64,000 nt of DNA from Saccharicrinis sp050589685 (GTDB taxonomy: Bacteria; Bacteroidota; Bacteroidia; Bacteroidales; Marinilabiliaceae): positions 124,001 through 188,000 of the forward strand of contig NZ_JBNGOS010000008.1 of the NCBI RefSeq assembly GCF_050589685.1. Reading direction: 5' to 3'. Within the stretch, counting starts at the first letter, position 1. Every line of letters begins with the position of its first letter. Of this stretch, positions 1 through 8,241 are shown in pieces. Position numbers and translations under genes: made by a program. The notes beneath the pieces are model-generated. The model was not told where the DNA came from and did no database searches. It saw nothing but the letters and a program-made list of their open reading frames with translations.

Positions 1-897
1 TTTTTCCCAGGCATGACCGCCAATTTCCATCGCAGCCAAATAAAAAGCCTTGTTGGGAATTCCCGAGTTGATATGAACACCACCATTGTCGCGGGTAGTA
101 TCTACATAATCGTCCATATGTCCCGGTTGTGGGTCCTTGCCGATAGTGGGATCATCGTACGCAGTTCCAGGATCTTTCATGGAGCGTATTCCAACCCCGT
201 TTACGTTGGGTGTTAGCAAGCCTTCACCAATAATCCAGTCGGCATCAGCAGCAGTTTGGTTTTTTTCCCGTTGTTTAACGAGCGAACCAAAAACATCTGA
301 AAAAGATTCGTTTAAAGCTCCTGCTTGCCCTTGGTAAACCAAGTTGGCTTCGTACTGGGTTACACCGTGCGTGAGTTCATGTCCAATAATATCTATGGCA
401 ATTGTAAAGCGGTTAAATATACGGTCTTCTTCGGGCAAATCTTCGTCACCTTCGCCATATACCATCTGTGTTCCATTCCAAAAGGCATTGTCGTAACCAC
501 TGATATACCGTACTGTCGATATCAGATCCATCCCATTGTTATCGATAGAGTTCCGGCCAAAAACCTGATCGTATAAATCGTATGTGGCTCCTGCGCCATC
601 GTAGGCCTCATCTACTTGTGCATCACCAGTGGCAGCATCTCCCTCGCTACGTGCCAAAACGCCGGGCAGAGTATTCAGGTTCTGGGCATCATAAACCAAA
701 CGGTTTTTATCGCCTTGCGTGGCTTGTGGCGTTAGACTTATGTCTGCAAAAGACTGGCGCTGCCCTCTCATTTGTCCGGCAAAAGCAATGGTGTTTTTGG
801 CTTTTTCTTTTTGCTTTTCGGAGCCTTTGTCCAAAATACGTTCTAAAACATATGGTGGTACCGCGCAAAGAATGGAATGATAGTTCGATTGACACAT
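1..897 (-). CDS. protealysin-type M4 metallopeptidase, partial at left edge
   Basis: Reading from an ATG at 895-897 to the window edge gives 299 residues of a zinc endopeptidase of the thermolysin family (M4). Seen: HELTH at residues 173-177 (two zinc ligands and the catalytic Glu), NESFSDVFG with the third ligand Glu197, and DNGGVHINSGI with the transition-state His275. There is no signal peptide. The start MCQSNYHSILCAVPPYVLER carries a PPxxL-like stretch typical of the short propeptide of protealysin-like M4 enzymes, which are not exported through a long-propeptide pathway like thermolysin. The last few tens of residues of the C-terminal helical domain lie beyond the window. Genes for emfourin-type inhibitors often sit next to protealysin genes; any such gene would be off the left edge. 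Family assignment is firm; the intracellular subtype is inferred. Confidence 0.9.
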   Translation of the reverse strand, partial: MCQSNYHSILCAVPPYVLERILDKGSEKQKEKAKNTIAFAGQMRGQRQSFADISLTPQATQGDKNRLVYDAQNLNTLPGVLARSEGDAATGDAQVDEAYDGAGATYDLYDQVFGRNSIDNNGMDLISTVRYISGYDNAFWNGTQMVYGEGDEDLPEEDRIFNRFTIAIDIIGHELTHGVTQYEANLVYQGQAGALNESFSDVFGSLVKQREKNQTAADADWIIGEGLLTPNVNGVGIRSMKDPGTAYDDPTIGKDPQPGHMDDYVDTTRDNGGVHINSGIPNKAFYLAAMEIGGHAWEK

Positions 898-1194
898 ATT
901 AGTTGTTTTATATTAAATTCTTAATTTAAGGAATATGCACGAGGAGGTCAATAGTGAAAGCATTTAATTAAGCGGGTTTATTTTTGAGAAGAAACTAGAT
1001 TGGGACGAATATGGTGTATCATATATGAATATACTTAATTATCATGAACATTGCTTTTAGCAAAAATACCTCCATGTCTGTCATCATTTATTCCTTTCTT
1101 ATGGAAAAAATATAACCTTTAATAAAACGGGAGCATGATTTTATGTGATTAATTATAGCTTTATCAGTATTTTGCCAATCAGATAATATGATGT

Positions 1195-2517
1195 ATGAAA
1201 TTCTCTAAATATACCCTTGCTTTTGCTATACTATATATTATAAGTACAAGTATGGCACTGGCTCAAATCGATTTTAGCAATCTTACCGAAGAACAGATCT
1301 ATCGAAAACAAAATAAATATAATACCTGGTCGGTTACGTTAGGTTACGGACCTGTATTCTTTTATACCGATGTGATAGATTATACTGTTTTTCCAAAAAG
1401 CGACTATAGGTTTGCCCCTACGGTTATTGTATCCAAACAATGGGGAAGAGCCTGGGGTTTAGAAGCCCAGTTTCTTGGAGGTAGTATGTATGGAGAAAAA
1501 AACAACCGATATTTTAAGGGAAGCTTTCGCGATTATTCCTTGAACCTTCGTTTTAGTATAAATCAGTTAGTGGCTTTTGGCCCATTGGGCGATAAGTGGG
1601 ATTTGTACGGTAAGGTAGGCCTTGGTATTAACGCTTTTAGAAGTAGGTTGCGCAGGTTGGATGACGACAGCTTTATGCTGGTGAACGACGTACATAAGAA
1701 TCTGGGAGGGTATCCAAACCCGCCGGGGTGGGACGATGATGATTATTTGGTGGTAGGATATGACCGGCAATACCCAACGGATAAAACTGGCAGGGAAACC
1801 GAACTGGTGGTGCCTATTGGTGTTGGTGCCCAATACAGGATTAATAAAAGTTTCGATTTAGGGGTGGAGATGACCATGCGAAATCTTACTGCTGATAACT
1901 TTGATGTGAATCTTACCGGTGCAGATAACGATACCTATATGCATACTTCGTTTTCTGTGACCTATAAAATTGGTAAGAAGAATAAACGTCACGCTCGATG
2001 GACCTATAAAGATTTTAACCTGGCCTACGAAGCCCAGCGTGCTTCGGATCCTTTAGCTATTAGGCTCGACTCCTTGAAAAGCGAGTTGGACAGGTTGGCC
2101 GGTCTGGACTCAATCATAACAACTAAGTCTTATCAGAAATTTGAACAAGTAATTTATGAAGAAGGTGTTTCCGCTTCGGTGTTCTTCGATTTTGATAGGT
2201 CGGATATTAAAAAGAGCGAACACAGGCAATTGGCAAGAGTAGCAAGAGCGTTAAAACGCGACAAGTCAATAAGCATGGTAATAGCGGGGTATTGCGATGA
2301 CAGAGGAAGTTACGAATACAATTTAAAACTAAGTGAGCGCAGGTGTAATGCCGTTTTAAAGGCCATGGTCACAGATTTCGGTATCGATTCGTCGCGATTT
2401 AGGTTGGATCCCAAAGGGGAGTCGGAATTGCTATCAGATACCCAAAATATGAATATAAAAGGTCTGCACATGGCCAATAGAAGGGTAGATCTATTGATGA
2501 TTGTTAACGAGGAATAA
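1195..2517 (+). CDS. OmpA-family outer membrane protein (first of tandem pair)
   Basis: A 440-aa envelope protein. Residues 1-23 form a signal peptide ending ALA|Q. Residues of about 30-270 are rich in alternating aromatic/polar strands (GYGPVFF, YFKGSFRDYSLNLRF, YGKVGLGINAF) like an outer-membrane beta-barrel. A short charged linker follows, and residues of about 325-440 are an OmpA/MotB peptidoglycan-binding domain with VFFDFDRSDI, GYCDDRGSYEYN and LSERR, so the Asp and Arg that bind diaminopimelate are present. Role by family: anchoring the outer membrane to peptidoglycan. The ATG at 1195 is chosen because it gives an intact signal peptide. The next gene, 10 bases downstream, is a paralog, so the two are probably co-transcribed. 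The substrate or partner of the barrel half is unknown. Confidence 0.88.
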   Translation: MKFSKYTLAFAILYIISTSMALAQIDFSNLTEEQIYRKQNKYNTWSVTLGYGPVFFYTDVIDYTVFPKSDYRFAPTVIVSKQWGRAWGLEAQFLGGSMYGEKNNRYFKGSFRDYSLNLRFSINQLVAFGPLGDKWDLYGKVGLGINAFRSRLRRLDDDSFMLVNDVHKNLGGYPNPPGWDDDDYLVVGYDRQYPTDKTGRETELVVPIGVGAQYRINKSFDLGVEMTMRNLTADNFDVNLTGADNDTYMHTSFSVTYKIGKKNKRHARWTYKDFNLAYEAQRASDPLAIRLDSLKSELDRLAGLDSIITTKSYQKFEQVIYEEGVSASVFFDFDRSDIKKSEHRQLARVARALKRDKSISMVIAGYCDDRGSYEYNLKLSERRCNAVLKAMVTDFGIDSSRFRLDPKGESELLSDTQNMNIKGLHMANRRVDLLMIVNEE

Positions 2518-2527
2518 ATTAAACCCA

Positions 2528-3841
2528 ATGATAAATATACCGAAAGGCATCATCTTAAGTGTTTTGGGTTTGGTTTGGATAACTTTGGCCAAGGCCCAAT
2601 TTACTACGGATGGACGATTGATTCAGGAACACATGCGGTATTCCAGCGAAAAAGCTTTTAATCGTTGGGATATTATGATTGGATATGGGCCAAATATTCT
2701 ATTCACAGATTTTACCGAATACGCTTTGTTTCCCGATGACAAATGGCATTTTAGCCCCACTGTTGCATTGAGTTATCAGTTGGTTCCCGCACTGGCATTC
2801 GATTTTAGGTATATGCAAGGGGATATTAAAGGGCAAGGAATCCATCATTATTTTAAAGGGAATTTTGCGGAATATACAGGAAGTGCGAGATTCTACATTA
2901 ACCAAATGTTATCCAATCCCGGACCGGTGAATGATAAATGGAATTTCTATTTTAATGTAGGTTTCGGGGTTCAGGCTTTTAGAAACCGAATTTACAAAAA
3001 CGAAGATGATCAGGTGTTACATGCCAATGATATTGAAGGCAGTACTTATGAAGGTTATTTTGTTTTGGGTTACGATTCGAATAACCCTGATAAAAAGATA
3101 AGCAGAGCCACTGAACTTGTTTTACCCGCCGGAATTGGGGTGCTGTATCGTATAAACCGTAGTTTTGATATAGGTGTGGAAAGTACTATTCATTTTGGAC
3201 TCGAAGATAATTTAGACGGTGTTTTATCAGGTGCAACCAACGACAACTATTGGCATACTACTTTTAATGTAAGCTATAAAATCGGTAAAAAAGACAAACG
3301 ACACAGCAAATGGACATACAGAACTTACGGATTTAATATTTTCGGAAAGAAAAGGAAAGATCCTCTGGAGGACGAAGTAAATAAGTTTGAGCGGATGGTG
3401 CAACAACAAGCCGGAATATTGAGGTTGCAAGTAGATTCTGTAATTACCGAAGAGAAAAACACAAAAATTTATTCGGCCGATAATATATTCCCCATTTATT
3501 TTATGCCAGGGGGGTCTACGTTTAAGGATTACGAAAATCAGATCACGATGGCTCAAATAGCGGTTTTGCTCCGTAAGCATGCCGACTGGACACTAGAGGT
3601 AATTGGATACGCCGATTCAGCGGAAAACAATCCGATGTTTATAAGTCAGAAAAGAGCAGAAACCGTGAAACGCTACCTGATGGAGCATTATGGTGTGGCC
3701 GATGAGCATATTAAAGTGGTGGCTAAAGGAGATGCCGAACAGCTAAGCACCGATGACATTAAGAAAAAGACAGGTCTTATCCATGTGGATAGGAGGGCGG
3801 ATATTGTACTGATAAAACAAAAGTTAAATCTCAGTGAGTAG
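2528..3841 (+). CDS. OmpA-family outer membrane protein (second of tandem pair)
   Basis: A 437-aa paralog of the upstream gene with the same layout: signal peptide (MINIPKGIILSVLGLVWITL, cleaved near AKA|Q), a barrel-like region with matching landmarks (GYGPNILFTDF, YFKGNFAEYTGSARFYINQ, FGVQAFRNR) and a C-terminal OmpA domain from about residue 320. That domain is more divergent: the usual strand motif reads IYFMPGGSTFKDYE and the ligand loop GYADSAENNPMFISQKRAE, keeping Asp and Arg. An upstream in-frame ATG at 2501 overlaps the previous gene; 2528 is preferred because it begins the signal peptide directly. The pair looks like a tandem duplication followed by divergence, to perhaps 40 percent identity judged by eye. 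Confidence 0.87.
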   Translation: MINIPKGIILSVLGLVWITLAKAQFTTDGRLIQEHMRYSSEKAFNRWDIMIGYGPNILFTDFTEYALFPDDKWHFSPTVALSYQLVPALAFDFRYMQGDIKGQGIHHYFKGNFAEYTGSARFYINQMLSNPGPVNDKWNFYFNVGFGVQAFRNRIYKNEDDQVLHANDIEGSTYEGYFVLGYDSNNPDKKISRATELVLPAGIGVLYRINRSFDIGVESTIHFGLEDNLDGVLSGATNDNYWHTTFNVSYKIGKKDKRHSKWTYRTYGFNIFGKKRKDPLEDEVNKFERMVQQQAGILRLQVDSVITEEKNTKIYSADNIFPIYFMPGGSTFKDYENQITMAQIAVLLRKHADWTLEVIGYADSAENNPMFISQKRAETVKRYLMEHYGVADEHIKVVAKGDAEQLSTDDIKKKTGLIHVDRRADIVLIKQKLNLSE

Positions 3842-3913
3842 TATTTGATTCGTGGTCCTCAGTCAGCAGTCTGATGAAATATTTGACTGCCAAACTGATG
3901 ACTGTTGACCGAA

Positions 3914-4465
3914 CTACTCCGGGCTTTGCGTTTTTTCCTTGTCTTGTTCCTCGTGATATTTACCTCCCAAAAAAGCGAGGAAGCTACTAAAAGCTTTAAT
4001 GGCTTCTTCCGTACCTTTCGAAATTTCTTTCCCCTGCAATTTAAGCAAGAATTTACTGTAGATGCCTGTTAGGCAGAGCTCAATCTCGTTGTTGAGTGTT
4101 TTGCCCGTTTTTTCGTCAAATTCGTTAATGAAGGGGAGGGTCGCATTGTAAATATGACGGTAGGCTATTTCTTTCGGATCATTTAGTAGTTCGCGATGCA
4201 ACCGGTCCAAATCTTTCACCAAATTGGTAATTACCTGTAGGTGACCCTTTTCTTTGATTTGTTCCAGCGTCATCATTTCAACCAGGTTGTCGTACCAGTC
4301 AATACATTCTTGCAAGGTGTCGCCACTCAAATTATATTGGGGAATAATCCCTTGTTTAATGGCTTCGATATTGAATTGATATGCACGAATCAAATCCTCA
4401 ACTTGCCACATGTACAATATGTACTCTACAATGTTGCTGTGACGTTTTTCTTTAGCTATAATCAT
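3914..4465 (-). CDS. DUF4924 family protein
   Basis: A 183-aa soluble, strongly helical and charged protein beginning MIIAKEKRHSNIVEYILYMW. The sequence matches my memory of DUF4924, a family of unknown function confined largely to Bacteroidota. No signal peptide, membrane segment or catalytic motif is visible. It lies on the minus strand 125 bases downstream of hslR, separated by a stretch with a tandem TTATCAGTAATC repeat, and converges with the OmpA pair. Function cannot be inferred from context; it may simply be the last gene of the pth-hslR group. Confidence 0.75.
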   Translation of the reverse strand: MIIAKEKRHSNIVEYILYMWQVEDLIRAYQFNIEAIKQGIIPQYNLSGDTLQECIDWYDNLVEMMTLEQIKEKGHLQVITNLVKDLDRLHRELLNDPKEIAYRHIYNATLPFINEFDEKTGKTLNNEIELCLTGIYSKFLLKLQGKEISKGTEEAIKAFSSFLAFLGGKYHEEQDKEKTQSPE

Positions 4466-4476
4466 TTTTTCAGGAA

Positions 4477-4512
4477 TCAGTTATCAGTAATCGGTTATCA
4501 GTAATCGGTGGT
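4477..4512. repeat. tandem TTATCAGTAATC repeat
   Basis: Between DUF4924 and hslR the sequence repeats GTTATCAGTAATCG twice in tandem, preceded by a partial AATCAG unit. It is short, AT-rich and noncoding. Comparable low-complexity spacers built of reiterated 4-7-mers occur at 3855-3905 (CAGT/CTGA units) and 47976-48025 (TAGC/CTAA units), each directly after a gene stop. Confidence 0.6.
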
Positions 4513-4590
4513 TGGTATATAGTTCAACAGTCGATGCTTATTAGTATTTTACTACTACTTACTTTCTTTTGAAAGGAAAGCTTTCGTCTA

Positions 4591-4983
4591 TTAAAAATCC
4601 CAGTCGTCTTCTTCTTCCATCTTATCCAGGTCGCGCCGGTCTTTTTTGGTAGGGCGGCCAAGGCCTTTTCTTCGGCCCATAGAATTAGCCAGGCGGGTTA
4701 GTTCCAGCAGTTCTATTTGATCTTTTGCTGTTACCTCTTCCATAAAATCAGGCACTAGTTTAGCACCCATTCTTTTGCCGGTAATAGTCAGCACTTTAAA
4801 TGAGCGGGTGATAGGAGGGAACTTTACGTCGATAACTATGCCCACTTTGACCAACCTTGAGTTTTTTACGGGAAGACCACCAATGAGAACGCGTCCTTTT
4901 TTTATGGCTTCGGCAGCTACACTCCTGGTTTTAAAAACCCTCACGGCCCATAAATATTTATCTACCCTAACACTTTCGTCCAT
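4591..4983 (-). CDS. hslR: S4-domain RNA-binding protein, Hsp15 family
   Basis: A 130-aa protein with an N-terminal S4 RNA-binding fold (residues 5-60): VRVDKYLWAVRVFKTRS, then AIKKGRVLIGG and VKNSRLVKVG. Hsp15 binds free 50S subunits that carry nascent peptidyl-tRNA, helping to recycle stalled ribosomes. The C-terminal tail is very basic (GRRKGLGRPTKKDRRD) then acidic, as in other members. It starts 4 bases downstream of the pth stop codon, so it is almost certainly co-transcribed with peptidyl-tRNA hydrolase, a sensible pairing since both handle stalled peptidyl-tRNA. Confidence 0.88.
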   Translation of the reverse strand: MDESVRVDKYLWAVRVFKTRSVAAEAIKKGRVLIGGLPVKNSRLVKVGIVIDVKFPPITRSFKVLTITGKRMGAKLVPDFMEEVTAKDQIELLELTRLANSMGRRKGLGRPTKKDRRDLDKMEEEDDWDF

Positions 4984-4987
4984 GGTA

Positions 4988-5551
4988 TTACTTTTTATTG
5001 AATTGATTCATGGTTCTGGCGGCACCAATGGTGGCAAATCCTTTAATCATTTTTATGGCTATATCAATTCCTTCATGCAGGCCGGCCAGCTCCTCACTGC
5101 TCCATTTTCCCAGCACATAGTCAATCTGCTTTCCCCGGCTAAAATTATCGCCAATTCCAAATCGGATTCTATTATAATTGCTATGTCCAAAAATATCCTG
5201 GATGTTTTTTAAACCGTTGTGGCCGGCATCACTTCCCTTTTGCCGCATCCGTATCGATCCAAACGGCAATGCAAGATCATCGACAATAACAAGCAGGTTT
5301 TCCGGTTTAATCTTTTCCTGCTGCATCCAGTACCTAATGGCTTTGCCACTCAAATTCACATAGGTGCTGGGTTTGAGGAGGATAAGAGTTTTTCCTTTGA
5401 ATTTGTATTCTGTTACCGCACCGTAGCGTAAGTTCTCAAATGTTAGGTTTTCTTGCTTTGCAAGTTCGTTTAACACATTAAAACCTATATTGTGACGGGT
5501 GTCTTCGTATTCCGAACCGATATTACCCAACCCAACTATTAAATACTTCAT
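4988..5551 (-). CDS. pth: peptidyl-tRNA hydrolase
   Basis: A 187-aa enzyme that cleaves the ester bond of peptidyl-tRNA released from ribosomes. Seen: MKYLIVGLGNIGSEYEDTRH with the catalytic His, then KPSTYVNLSGKA, the VIVDDLALPFG strand and GSDAGHNGLKNI, all hallmark Pth motifs. The start is placed at the ATG of MKYLIV (5549-5551), where the family fold begins. The frame stays open upstream with further ATGs at 5608 and 5638, giving a basic 19- or 29-residue extension that could be real, although 5638 already abuts the rplY terminator. It is followed by hslR after 4 bases. Confidence 0.93.
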   Translation of the reverse strand: MKYLIVGLGNIGSEYEDTRHNIGFNVLNELAKQENLTFENLRYGAVTEYKFKGKTLILLKPSTYVNLSGKAIRYWMQQEKIKPENLLVIVDDLALPFGSIRMRQKGSDAGHNGLKNIQDIFGHSNYNRIRFGIGDNFSRGKQIDYVLGKWSSEELAGLHEGIDIAIKMIKGFATIGAARTMNQFNKK

Positions 5552-5635
5552 GGGATCAATTTTCGAGGGCTTATTACTAAACAATAATTTTTTTAAATAG
5601 AACCACATACGGTATGTTTTGCTGTGGCAATAATA

Positions 5636-5669
5636 CAAAAAGCCTCCATATTACCATAATATGGAGGCT
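5636..5669 (-). terminator. intrinsic terminator of rplY
   Basis: A perfect 13-bp inverted repeat (AGCCTCCATATTA at 5641-5653, partner at 5657-5669, 3-base loop) followed on the minus strand by a run of T. It lies 23 bases beyond the rplY stop and separates it from pth. Confidence 0.88.
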
Positions 5670-5691
5670 GATTATATGCTTAAAATACGTT

Positions 5692-6288
5692 TTACTCTTC
5701 TGCTGCTTCTGCTTCTTCTCCACCTGGAGTCTGTGCAGCACGAGCGGCACGGGTAAGTTTAACGGCGGCAACAACCGAGTTTTTAGCATTTAATAACTCA
5801 AGGTTTTCGAACGCCAAAGCACCCACCTTTACAGAATCACCCAGCTTAAGGTGGTCGATATTGATGTTTAAAGTATCGGGTAAGTTGGCCGGTAAAGCCT
5901 TTACACGTAGTTTACGTTGAACAAGAGACAATTGTCCCCCAGCCCTAACACCTTCTGCAAAACCGTTGAGTTTTACAGGGATTTCAATAATAACAGGCTT
6001 GTCTTCGAAGATTTGTAAGAAATCAACGTGTTGAATTTTGTCGCTTACCGGATGGTATTGGATGTCTTGAAGAATAGCTTCAACTTTTTCTCCATCAATG
6101 TCTAAACTGATGATGTAAACATTTGGTGTGTAAACCAAACCTTTTAGTTGTTTTTCTTCGATTACGAAGTGTGCTACTTCTTTTCCTCCATAAAGTACTC
6201 CGGGTACTTTTCCTTCTTTACGAAGCTCTTTGGTTGCTTTTTTACCAATTACTTCTCTTTTTGAACTTTTTAATTCAATTTTTTGCAT
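5692..6288 (-). CDS. rplY: 50S ribosomal protein L25, long CTC form
   Basis: A 198-aa protein of the general-stress CTC branch of bL25, which binds 5S rRNA in the large subunit. The N-terminal L25 domain (residues 1-90; RKEGKVPGVLYGG, then VEAILQDIQYHPVSDKIQHVDF) is followed by the C-terminal beta domain (PVKLNGFAEGVRAGGQL, VKALPANLPD, LKLGDSVKV), and a short Ala/Glu-rich tail. The order prs-rplY-pth is a common bacterial arrangement. It has its own likely promoter box at 6375-6382 and its own terminator, so it can be expressed separately from prs. Confidence 0.94.
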   Translation of the reverse strand: MQKIELKSSKREVIGKKATKELRKEGKVPGVLYGGKEVAHFVIEEKQLKGLVYTPNVYIISLDIDGEKVEAILQDIQYHPVSDKIQHVDFLQIFEDKPVIIEIPVKLNGFAEGVRAGGQLSLVQRKLRVKALPANLPDTLNINIDHLKLGDSVKVGALAFENLELLNAKNSVVAAVKLTRAARAAQTPGGEEAEAAEE

Positions 6289-6374
6289 CTTTCTAATTTT
6301 TTGTGCTACTCAAAATAAATCACTGGTAATGAACAGGTTTACTCCCCATCACACTTTTTTGCCAAAGGCGGCTG

Positions 6375-6382
6375 CAAAGGTA
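6375..6382 (-). promoter_or_regulatory. likely -7 box for rplY
   Basis: On the minus strand the sequence reads TACCTTTG, matching the Bacteroidota sigma-ABfrA -7 consensus TAnnTTTG. It sits immediately beyond the T-tract of the prs terminator, giving a predicted leader of roughly 80 bases before the rplY ATG. No convincing -33 TTTG was found at the normal spacing. Confidence 0.4.
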
Positions 6383-6440
6383 AAAAAATAAACCCACATT
6401 TTATTCATAATCTATTAAAATTTAATGAACAATGTGGGTT
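6383..6440 (-). terminator. intrinsic terminator of prs
   Basis: Inverted repeat AACCCACATT (6391-6400) / AATGTGGGTT (6431-6440), with further pairing inside the loop (TTCAT/ATGAA), followed on the minus strand by TTATTTTTTTACC. It lies about 65 bases after the prs stop codon. Confidence 0.78.
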
Positions 6441-6504
6441 TGTGCGTTCACAGATACTGACTTCCACAATTAAAGGGAGCTTGTATCCAGGATGTTTTTA
6501 CCTG

Positions 6505-7443
6505 TTAAATCAAAAACTGATTACTGATTGATTTATAATAGTACACTTTTTCTATGGTATCTGCCAAAAGTTCCGCTATGGACAATACTTTAATTTTTTC
6601 CGATTCCTGACGTAACGGTATAGAGTCCGTTACAAACAGTTCTTCCAATGCCGAATTGTCAATGTTGTCATAGGCGTTTCCGGATAGTACCGGGTGGGTA
6701 GCAAAAGCTCTTACACTTAAAGCGCCATCTTCCTTCATCATGTCAGCTGCTTTCGTCAGGGTGCCGGCCGTATCAATCATATCGTCTACGATAATCACAT
6801 TTTTGCCTTTTACATCACCGATGATTCTCATTTCGCTAATAACGTTCGCTTTGGCTCTCGACTTATGGCATATTACCATTGGGGCCCCTAAGAACTTTGC
6901 ATAGGTGTTGGCTCTCTTGCTACCGCCCACGTCTGGAGATGCAATAACAAGATTTTCCAGATTCATACCTTTTATATGCGGCAAGAAGATGGAGGATGCG
7001 TACAAGTGATCTACAGGAAGGTTAAAGAATCCTTGAATCTGATCGGCATGTAGATCCATCGTAATCAAACGGTCGATACCTGCAGCGGTAAGCATATCCG
7101 CAGCCAATTTGGCGCCGACAGAAACACGAGGCTGGTCTTTCCTGTCCTGACGGGCCAACCCAAAATAAGGTATAACAGCAACCACCTTGTAGGCAGACGC
7201 TCTTTTGGCGGCATCGATCATCATTAGCAATTCCAGCAAGTTATCTGCAGGCGGGAAAGTGGATTGAATGAGGAAAACATGCGACCCTCGAATTGTTTCC
7301 TGAAAAGCCACAGCAAATTCTCCGTCGCTAAAATTTAATTTTTTAATGTTCCCAAGATCCCTTCCGGAATAGTGACTAATCTTTTCGGTTACGTAACGGG
7401 ACGATGATCCCGAAAAAATTTTAATGGGCGCTTTTGGTGGCAT
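6505..7443 (-). CDS. prs: ribose-phosphate pyrophosphokinase (PRPP synthetase)
   Basis: A 312-aa class I enzyme that makes PRPP from ribose 5-phosphate and ATP for purine, pyrimidine, NAD, His and Trp synthesis. Seen: IKIFSGSSSRYVTEKI at the N-terminus, YFGLARQDRKDQPRVSVGAK (ATP-binding flexible loop), the MDLHADQIQGFF segment and the PRPP loop VIIVDDMIDTAGTL. The start ATG at 7441-7443 gives the normal length. A minus-strand TATCTTTG at 7485-7492 is a plausible -7 box. A terminator follows the gene. Confidence 0.96.
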   Translation of the reverse strand: MPPKAPIKIFSGSSSRYVTEKISHYSGRDLGNIKKLNFSDGEFAVAFQETIRGSHVFLIQSTFPPADNLLELLMMIDAAKRASAYKVVAVIPYFGLARQDRKDQPRVSVGAKLAADMLTAAGIDRLITMDLHADQIQGFFNLPVDHLYASSIFLPHIKGMNLENLVIASPDVGGSKRANTYAKFLGAPMVICHKSRAKANVISEMRIIGDVKGKNVIIVDDMIDTAGTLTKAADMMKEDGALSVRAFATHPVLSGNAYDNIDNSALEELFVTDSIPLRQESEKIKVLSIAELLADTIEKVYYYKSISNQFLI

Positions 7444-7484
7444 CGTAAATAGTTGTTTTTCTGTTTATTATTAAAAAGACGCTG

Positions 7485-7492
7485 CAAAGATA
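7485..7492 (-). promoter_or_regulatory. likely -7 box for prs
   Basis: Minus-strand TATCTTTG matches TAnnTTTG and lies about 42 bases before the prs start codon. No clear -33 element was seen. Confidence 0.35.
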
Positions 7493-7589
7493 AAAAATCA
7501 TGACTGAATTTATCGTTGCCCGACCATAATTTAATATGTTTCCTTATCTTGAAGCCAGGGTTAGATTTGTGGTTGCAGCTCTATTCACC

Positions 7590-8186
7590 TTACCATTGTT
7601 CATTTACCTGGTCGATAAAATTTAGAATCTCATCTTTACCCTCAGCTTTTTCAGCCGAAGTGATGAATATTTGCGGTAATTCTTCCCATTCCTCCAACAA
7701 GGCGTTTTTAAAACTTTCGATGTTTTTTTCTTTTTCCGAAGGTTTTAACTTATCCATTTTTGTAAAGACTATTACAAATGGGATCCCCCAAATACCCATC
7801 TGATGCATAAACTCCAAATCTATTTTTTGAGGATTATGCCGGCTATCCACCAATACAAAAAGACACATTAAGTTGGAACGGTGACGAAGGTAATTATCAA
7901 TTAAAAGTTTAAATTCCTTGCGCTGTGTCTTTGATACCTTGGCATATCCATAGCCTGGTAAATCCACCAAATACCATTTGTCGTTTATGGTAAAGTGGTT
8001 AATCAACTGTGTCTTGCCAGGAGTGGACGAAGTTTTGGCCAAGGAATTTTTATTGCATAACATGTTAATTAATGAAGATTTACCCACGTTTGATCTGCCT
8101 ATGAACGCGTACTCGGGTTTGTCTGCTTCGGGGCATTGACTGGCTTTGGAACTTGAAGTAAGGAACTCAGCTTTTGTAATTTGCAT
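7590..8186 (-). CDS. engB: ribosome biogenesis GTPase YsxC/EngB
   Basis: A 198-aa GTPase needed for late 50S assembly. G motifs are seen in order: G1 GRSNVGKSSLIN (about residues 31-42), G2 threonine region STPGKT, G3 VDLPGYGYAKV, G4 TKMDK, G5 ITSAEK. The ATG at 8184-8186 (MQITKAEFL) is chosen; the frame extends 4 codons to a TTG, but that TTG lies inside a TACCTTTG promoter-like box. This implies a very short leader. It stands alone between prs and the GNAT gene, all on the minus strand. Confidence 0.93.
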   Translation of the reverse strand: MQITKAEFLTSSSKASQCPEADKPEYAFIGRSNVGKSSLINMLCNKNSLAKTSSTPGKTQLINHFTINDKWYLVDLPGYGYAKVSKTQRKEFKLLIDNYLRHRSNLMCLFVLVDSRHNPQKIDLEFMHQMGIWGIPFVIVFTKMDKLKPSEKEKNIESFKNALLEEWEELPQIFITSAEKAEGKDEILNFIDQVNEQW

Positions 8187-8195
8187 TTTTGTTTG

Positions 8196-8203
8196 CAAAG
8201 GTA
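8196..8203 (-). promoter_or_regulatory. likely -7 box for engB, almost leaderless
   Basis: Minus-strand TACCTTTG ends only 9 bases before the engB ATG. With a start site about 7 bases downstream of the box the transcript would have almost no 5' leader. No -33 match was seen, so this is tentative. Confidence 0.35.
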
Positions 8204-8241
8204 AGTTACAATATCTAAAAAGTATGCCTTTTGTGTCGCTT

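Noticed and set aside
582..902. 106-codon plus-strand frame in the M4 peptidase
   Set aside because: Antisense shadow of the peptidase, whose zinc motifs are intact on the minus strand.
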